Below are positions 25,011 to 29,129 of a stretch of DNA of 29,129 bases, piece after piece. The notes beneath the pieces were generated by a model that saw only the letters and a list, made by a program, of their open reading frames with translations, did no database searches and was not told the DNA's origin. Every line of letters begins with the position of its first letter. The first letter of the stretch is position 1. The stretch spans positions 1-29,129 of the IMG/VR virus record IMGVR_UViG_3300013099_000064; one strand, given 5' to 3'. The translations under genes were made by a program, and so were the position numbers. This DNA is from a virus.

Positions 25011-25541
25011 TTAATACCCCCCTATAAGATTATCTCTGGAGTATTCAACAGATGTTACTTTACCAGCTACCCTATGAATTACTCCAGAAACAGTAGCTAC
25101 CACATGTGCCCCTGTTTCATAATCATATATATTTTTAACGAAAGAAGTTACCCTTCCTCCAGTCCTATTTAAAGCTGTAGAACTTATGTGATATGTTTTG
25201 GTATTATCAACCCACTCATCTACAGCAGATATTTTATGCCCAGTCCTTGTATACTCTACAAACTTACTACCATTATGTAGTGCTATATGCTGTGCTGGGT
25301 CAATACCACTACTTGAGACGGCCACAGTACCAGAAGAGGTTACTGACACCCAATCAGTATTCAGTAGACCTACCTTACTATAAATCCCGCCACCGTTATC
25401 ATTACGTAGAAATATAGAACCTAAATCAGCTACTAGCCCAGCTAGACTAGGATCACCTGCACCAGCCAGAATTTGAGTTAACCCATCTTCATGTAGTATT
25501 TCTATGCCATGTTTAGCGTTTAAGTAACTGGTTCTAACCAT
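25011..25541 (-). CDS. Fibre-associated protein sharing an N-terminal module with the 709-aa protein, 176 aa
   Basis: I start at ATG 25539-25541 with AGGAGAG (25546-25552) ahead; the TTG one codon earlier is too close to that site. Residues about 10-65 (KHGIEIL, GAGDPS, AG, DLGSIFLRNDNGG, YSKVG, DW) follow the same pattern as residues 7-65 of the 709-aa protein (KNGLKIF, GSADPS, AG, PLGSLYLKADGVSYKK, DW). The remainder is Thr/Ser/Val-rich beta structure. This shared part could be the virion-docking module. Confidence 0.6.
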   Translation of the reverse strand: MVRTSYLNAKHGIEILHEDGLTQILAGAGDPSLAGLVADLGSIFLRNDNGGGIYSKVGLLNTDWVSVTSSGTVAVSSSGIDPAQHIALHNGSKFVEYTRTGHKISAVDEWVDNTKTYHISSTALNRTGGRVTSFVKNIYDYETGAHVVATVSGVIHRVAGKVTSVEYSRDNLIGGY

Positions 25542-25557
25542 CAAACTCTCCTATTAA

Positions 25558-25716
25558 TTATTTGTATTTGTCTTTCTTTGAACCAAATAAATTACCGCAC
25601 CGTTCACAAGAATAAATATCATATTCTCTGTGTGATTGAATTTTACCGCCTTTTTTATGTATTGTGAACGTACAGAGTGTAAATCTTAAAATAAAATCCT
25701 TAACCTTTTTAAACAT
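25558..25716 (-). CDS. 52-aa basic mini-protein with a CxxC motif
   Basis: An ATG at 25714-25716 has AAGGAG upstream and opens a 52-codon frame ending at TAA 25558-25560. The product starts MFKKVKDFILRFTLCTF and ends in IYSCERCGNLFGSKKDKYK. The CERC pair is typical of half a zinc ribbon, and a further single Cys lies near residue 15. About one third of the residues are Lys or Arg. It is the first gene after the terminator and the promoter-like repeats. Function unknown. Confidence 0.7.
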   Translation of the reverse strand: MFKKVKDFILRFTLCTFTIHKKGGKIQSHREYDIYSCERCGNLFGSKKDKYK

Positions 25717-25750
25717 ATTATAATTCTCCTTTTCTTTTGAATAAACTTCA

Positions 25751-25809
25751 CCTAATTATAGGTAAGTTACTTAATTAATATTCTATTTATAAGATGGTTA
25801 CTTAAATAA
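25751..25809 (-). promoter_or_regulatory. Tandem promoter-like repeats, TTAAGTAAC-5 nt-TATAAWTAG
   Basis: On the minus strand TTAAGTAAC-CATCT-TATAAATAG is followed 31 nt later by TTAAGTAAC-TTACC-TATAATTAG. They lie just after the terminator and before the 52-aa gene. TATAAA/TATAAT resemble -10 boxes, but there is no good TTGACA at the usual distance. A phage-specific promoter pair is a reasonable reading; operator sites are the alternative. Confidence 0.5.
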
Positions 25810-25840
25810 CAAAAGGGGTCTGTAAAAAATACAGACCCCT
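25810..25840 (-). terminator. Intrinsic terminator after the 709-aa gene
   Basis: On the minus strand AGGGGTCTGTA-TTTTT-TACAGACCCCT is a perfect 11-bp stem with a 5-nt loop (25814-25840), followed by TTTTGTTATTT. It lies 48 nt after the stop of the 709-aa gene and ends that transcription unit. Confidence 0.9.
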
Positions 25841-25888
25841 CCCGTTTATTAACTAATTATATTTATTTAATTCAAGTTATCATAATTA

Positions 25889-28018
25889 TTAGCTAAGTAC
25901 AGCAACAGTATCAACAGAAGCAGTCTGAACAGTGATTCTCTGAGTTTTAACTGTAACAGGAGTAGCATCTCTGTTGTCGCAAGTAAGACTCATAAGAGTA
26001 CCATTAGCAGAAACATCAAAGTCAACTTTGAGTTTAGTACCAATAGTAAGAATAGCATATTCAGTTAGATCTGCAGAAGTAGTACCGTCATGCATAGCAT
26101 AAATTTCAGCTGCATATCTGTTACCACTACCATCATAAACCATTACGAACCATTTCGCTCCAAGATTTCCAGTTTGAGGAACAGTATCTACAACAGTATC
26201 TGTAGAAGAACCACCAACTGCGGTAGTAGCTTCTTTAAGAACTGCAGCAGCAAGGTTATCATGGGCAGTATCAACATTAACTATATACTGGTAGTTATCA
26301 TTACCAGAAGTACCAAGACCTGATACAGTTGCATCAGTAGCAGCAAGTGCAAGATCTAGAGCAGAGATAGCATCAACAGTTGATGAATCTACAGTTACAT
26401 AGTCAGTAGAGGTATAGTCCATACCAGCAAGCCCGGTAGCAGAACCAACAGCTGCCTCTAAATCAGTTATATCACCAGCATTAGTAGTAATATCACCAGC
26501 ATTAGTAGAAATATCACCAGCATTAGTAGAAATATCGCCTTCATTGGTAGTAACTCTACTTTCAAGATTAGAAATGTCTACATCATTATTAGTAGCATTA
26601 CCTACCAATTTTTCAATTGCACTTTCTACACTATCAGCTGAGGTAATAATTCCAGATGAAGAAGTAAAACCTGAAGACAATGCTATAGTAGCTGCAGTCT
26701 CCATATCAAAGTCGGCAATCTTAATAACATCTGACAGATCGTGCATCATCATATAAGAAGCGCCGTCTTCTTGGCTACCTGGAGCATCTGGGAAGTCATA
26801 TCTTACTGATACAGCGTCATTAGCTCCAAGAGTATCAGTCTGTACCCACTGATCTGCACCATCGTTCCAAGTATAAATAATACCTGAAGTAGTAGAATGA
26901 AGTGAAAGTATCTGATCACCATCAGCCCACATATCATGAGTCCAGAAAGGAACATCATCATCACCAAAATGATCGGTACCTGCATAAGCAGCTACACCGG
27001 TAAGAACTGCGTCACCAGTTGCAGCAGAAATAGACTGACGCCAGTTTACACCAGTCGCAGCAATATTATCTACCGCTTTTAGAGCAGCATCAAGTTTACT
27101 AATAGCTTCTTCTAGAGAATCTCCATCAGTAACGTAGAACTCCTGGTTATAATCAGGAGCAGATGCTCCTGCAGAACCAGTGTAAGCCTCAAGTGCAGTA
27201 ATATCAGAAGCATTAGCAGTTATACCACTAGCGTTGGTTACAATATCTCCAGCGTTAGTAATAATATCAGCCTCAGCACCGTCAATATCACCCTCATTAA
27301 CAGTTACTCTAGCGTCTAGAGCAGAAAGGTCAACATCTATTCCAGAAGTTGTAGCTTCAGCATCAGCAAGAGCCATATCTAATTTATCAATAGCATCCTC
27401 AAGAGAATCACCACCGACAATATAGTTTTCTTCAGTAAATTCAGTTACAGCAGAATCAATGTTGTTATTGTTTCCAATAAAAGTCTGGATATTATCAACA
27501 TTACCAGACTCGTCAGTATTAGAAAGTACCCAACCTGTGGTTGCGTCTCCTGTGTAAAGCATTTCAAAATAACAATAATTCAAATCAATAATCAGATCGT
27601 CACCTGAACCATTCATGTTCAGGCCGTTTAGATCGACTGTAATATTATTTGTTTCTATGTCACCTAGTCCAGCAAATCCAACAGTATCACCTTCTTCAGG
27701 TGCTGCTGGTAAAGTGACAGTAAAATCAGTAGAACTAGAATCAAGGATATATCCTTTACTAGAATCAGCTGTTGTAGCTCCACTAATAGTAGACCAAAGA
27801 AGTCCACCACCTTCAATTTCACTGTATGGTTGCCAATCGGTATCAGCAGCCCCAGTCTTTTTATAACTAACACCATCAGCTTTAAGATAAAGAGATCCTA
27901 AAGGAGCAGCAATACCAGCTGCCGCAGAAGGGTCCGCAGAACCATTCAGTACATCAGCTTCAACCTCATCAGTCATGTTGAAGATCTTTAAGCCATTTTT
28001 TATTCCAAAAAGAGCCAT
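25889..28018 (-). CDS. Repetitive fibre-like virion protein with coiled-coil heptads, 709 aa
   Basis: AGGAGG precedes the ATG. The first 65 residues share a module with the 176-aa protein. Residues about 80-170 are beta-rich. Then a set of units recurs: DSLEDAIDKLDMALADAE, DSLEEAISKLDAALKAVD, DSVESAIEKL and STVDAISALDLALAATD. Between them lie heptads such as TNAGDIS/T (about residues 238-273 and 490-517), encoded by 21-bp DNA repeats and expected to form a coiled coil or triple-helical stalk. The C-terminal 130 residues are a beta domain. The protein is very acidic with almost no Cys. Strong ribosome site plus its own terminator point to high expression. It is probably a head fibre, decoration or tail fibre protein. 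Confidence 0.7.
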   Translation of the reverse strand: MALFGIKNGLKIFNMTDEVEADVLNGSADPSAAAGIAAPLGSLYLKADGVSYKKTGAADTDWQPYSEIEGGGLLWSTISGATTADSSKGYILDSSSTDFTVTLPAAPEEGDTVGFAGLGDIETNNITVDLNGLNMNGSGDDLIIDLNYCYFEMLYTGDATTGWVLSNTDESGNVDNIQTFIGNNNNIDSAVTEFTEENYIVGGDSLEDAIDKLDMALADAEATTSGIDVDLSALDARVTVNEGDIDGAEADIITNAGDIVTNASGITANASDITALEAYTGSAGASAPDYNQEFYVTDGDSLEEAISKLDAALKAVDNIAATGVNWRQSISAATGDAVLTGVAAYAGTDHFGDDDVPFWTHDMWADGDQILSLHSTTSGIIYTWNDGADQWVQTDTLGANDAVSVRYDFPDAPGSQEDGASYMMMHDLSDVIKIADFDMETAATIALSSGFTSSSGIITSADSVESAIEKLVGNATNNDVDISNLESRVTTNEGDISTNAGDISTNAGDITTNAGDITDLEAAVGSATGLAGMDYTSTDYVTVDSSTVDAISALDLALAATDATVSGLGTSGNDNYQYIVNVDTAHDNLAAAVLKEATTAVGGSSTDTVVDTVPQTGNLGAKWFVMVYDGSGNRYAAEIYAMHDGTTSADLTEYAILTIGTKLKVDFDVSANGTLMSLTCDNRDATPVTVKTQRITVQTASVDTVAVLS
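26469..26552 (-). repeat. Four 21-bp coding repeats (NAGDI[ST]-type heptads)
   Basis: Units start at 26469, 26490, 26511 and 26532. Units 2 and 3 are identical, unit 1 differs at one base and unit 4 is degenerate. Each encodes one heptad of the 709-aa protein. Confidence 0.85.
27201..27305 (-). repeat. Five degenerate 21-bp coding repeats
   Basis: Units start at 27201, 27222, 27243, 27264 and 27285. They encode heptads such as TNASGIT and TNAGDIV. The cluster is an older copy of the array at 26469-26552. Confidence 0.7.
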
Positions 28019-28033
28019 ATTTTAAATTCCTCC

Positions 28034-28360
28034 TTAAAAAGTTTTTAATTTAACACTACATCTCATTAATACAGCCTCACCATTAGTTATCTTCAACTGA
28101 CAGTGAGTGCCTGCGAATACAGAAATGTTAACATTCGCATTAAATCTTTTTCCCAAGAAAGCATATGCAGTAGATTCAATAACACTATCATTGTATAAGC
28201 TTGATATTTTAGTAATGCCGCTTTTGCCGTCACATAGAATTTTTACATTCCAATCAAATGCTTCATACTTATCTAAATCAAGAGTAAAAAATTCTTCCGT
28301 TTGTCCAGGTTGTATAGTTTTTTCAACTAATCTTGTGTTGATTTTTTTTAAAACAATCAT
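28034..28360 (-). CDS. Small beta-rich phage protein, 108 aa
   Basis: It is 108 aa, with TIQPGQTEEFFTLDLDKYEA, DWNVKILCDGK and VNISVFAGTHCQLKITNGEA. Alternating hydrophobic residues throughout suggest a beta sandwich. A GGGTGGAC-type site precedes the ATG. It lies 15 nt before the 709-aa gene and may be its partner, for example a decoration or fibre-base protein. Family not recognised. Confidence 0.55.
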   Translation of the reverse strand: MIVLKKINTRLVEKTIQPGQTEEFFTLDLDKYEAFDWNVKILCDGKSGITKISSLYNDSVIESTAYAFLGKRFNANVNISVFAGTHCQLKITNGEAVLMRCSVKLKTF

Positions 28361-28393
28361 TTATACTGTCCACCCGTCGATTTTTTAGTTGGC

Positions 28394-28882
28394 CTATCTA
28401 GAAATTTGTAATTCTTTAACTCGCTTCTGTAATAATCTACATAGACTATCCTTATCAGCTAGCTGTCTAGCCTCATTCAAAGAGTACTTTAATAAATTCA
28501 AGTCCATTACCCTAGGTAAAATTTCTCTGGCTTTTCTAACTGTAAGATTAACTAGATCCTCAACTTGTAATTGCTTAATAGCTACTGAAGAAGTAAAAGT
28601 CTCATCTACAGAGTTACTAACTGGTTGAGTAGGAACAATAGCAGCTTTACTTTTTACAGCCTTACTGTTTACGTCCTTAAAATCAAATACTATATCCCAT
28701 TTTAATGCATCTTTCAATTTGATTTCTTGTAACCATTTTACAAAATCTTCATCAGGTTGCATGTCGTACTTTTTTCCATATTGTTCGTATAATTCCTCTA
28801 GAGGTATCTCTCCTCCAGGCCGTATTGAACGTTTCATGGCATATGCCCATTCTGATGATATATTCTTTACAAATCCTTCCAT
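28394..28882 (-). CDS. Conserved-looking phage protein, 162 aa
   Basis: I start it at ATG 28880-28882 (MEGFVKNISSEWAYAMKRSI) with AGGAGG (28891-28896) 8 nt before it. An ATG 21 codons earlier would translate that ribosome site and has none of its own. The N-terminal 70 residues (PGGEIPLEELYEQYGKKY, DEDFVKWLQEIKL, WDIVFDF) look like a small folded domain. A Ser/Val/Lys linker leads to a C-terminal helical part (LVNLTVRKAREILPRV, NEARQLADKDSLCRLLQKR). Function unknown. Confidence 0.65.
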   Translation of the reverse strand: MEGFVKNISSEWAYAMKRSIRPGGEIPLEELYEQYGKKYDMQPDEDFVKWLQEIKLKDALKWDIVFDFKDVNSKAVKSKAAIVPTQPVSNSVDETFTSSVAIKQLQVEDLVNLTVRKAREILPRVMDLNLLKYSLNEARQLADKDSLCRLLQKRVKELQISR

Positions 28883-28928
28883 AATTAATTCCTCCTTTTC
28901 TTTTTTGTTTTGACCTTGTCCTTTATGT

Positions 28929-29129
28929 TTAGTCCTTATTACCACGTAATCTGTCCATTACAAAATGAAACAGATTAGACAAACGATGTATAATGATAGC
29001 CATAATAAAAAAATCTATTATTTTATTATCTAAAGCAAACACTAATACTAGTGAAAAAGATGCTGCCCATACAGAAAAACAATAACCACAATCGAATATC
29101 TGGTGTATAAAGTTTAAAACTTTACTTTC
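28929..29129 (-). CDS. Partial membrane protein with CGYC motif (DUF1360-like), 5' end beyond window
   Basis: The frame is open from the right edge to TAA at 28929-28931 (66 codons visible). It reads FDCGYCFSVWAASFSLVLVF, then a second hydrophobic stretch DFFIMAIIIHRLSNLFHFV, and ends MDRLRGNKD. A CxxC-x-S-x-W just before a membrane helix, and a second helix ending in HRLSNLxHxxxDR, are the marks I recall from DUF1360-type proteins of phages and Firmicutes. The role is unknown. It ends 46 nt before the 162-aa gene. Confidence 0.6.
   Translation of the reverse strand, partial: ESKVLNFIHQIFDCGYCFSVWAASFSLVLVFALDNKIIDFFIMAIIIHRLSNLFHFVMDRLRGNKD

Noticed and set aside
26469-26552. CRISPR array
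   Set aside because: The 21-bp units are directly adjacent without spacers and in frame within a coding gene.
28883-28945. Longer start for the 162-aa gene
   Set aside because: It would translate through a perfect AGGAGG placed 8 nt before a good ATG, and it has no ribosome site of its own.

Overview
The window is part of the virion-structure region of a tailed double-stranded DNA phage or prophage. Every gene I can support lies on the minus strand and is read from right to left. Genes are tightly packed, often touching or overlapping by one base, and nearly all have a strong GGAGG-type ribosome binding site. The DNA is AT-rich. The host cannot be named from this sequence. The Shine-Dalgarno use fits a low-GC bacterium that initiates with AGGAGG, and there is no integrase, tRNA or host gene in view.

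In transcription order the layout is as follows. At 29129-28034 there are three small genes: a partial membrane protein with a CGYC motif, a 162-aa phage protein and a 108-aa beta-rich protein. At 28018-25889 is a 709-aa repetitive fibre-like protein, followed by a clear intrinsic terminator at 25810-25840. A tandem repeat that looks like two promoters (25751-25809) precedes a 52-aa CxxC mini-protein and a run of fibre or appendage genes to 16327. Several of these have shared N-terminal modules. Embedded in the run are an NlpC/P60-like (YiiX-type) papain-fold protein and a GIY-YIG homing endonuclease. At 16311-13123 four genes have the order expected of head-tail connector, head closure (with CxxC pairs), neck and tail terminator. 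At 13012-11432 is a tail-tube-like protein with an internal duplication, followed by two back-to-back hairpins. At 11346-9297 three genes occupy the place of the tail-assembly chaperones.

The main discovery is the last gene, 9234 to beyond position 1: at least 3078 codons, uninterrupted, starting at TTG behind a perfect AGGAGG. It sits in the tape-measure slot and has the alpha-helical, low-complexity N-terminal part expected of a tape measure, but it also carries a single-chain, multisubunit-type RNA polymerase. The beta-like half has FED (residues 1348-1350), GRKFTTRAGSKGV (1468-1480, both catalytic lysines at the cellular 8-residue spacing) and PIDI...KRG (1637-1651). The beta-prime-like half has GVSEGYAAKL (2281-2290), RYP (2360-2362), DFDGDQIEIH (2470-2479), a bridge-helix-like segment (2760-2778) and a trigger-helix-like segment (2858-2874), in the same order as in cellular enzymes.

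The working model is a virion RNA polymerase fused to, or replacing, the tape measure. It would sit in the tail tube and be delivered into the cell with the genome to transcribe early genes. From memory, tail-tape-fused virion RNAP has been described for Thermus siphovirus P23-45, and a packaged two-barrel RNAP for crAss-like phage phi14:2 (gp66). If this is a mesophilic phage of another lineage, it would extend that strategy.
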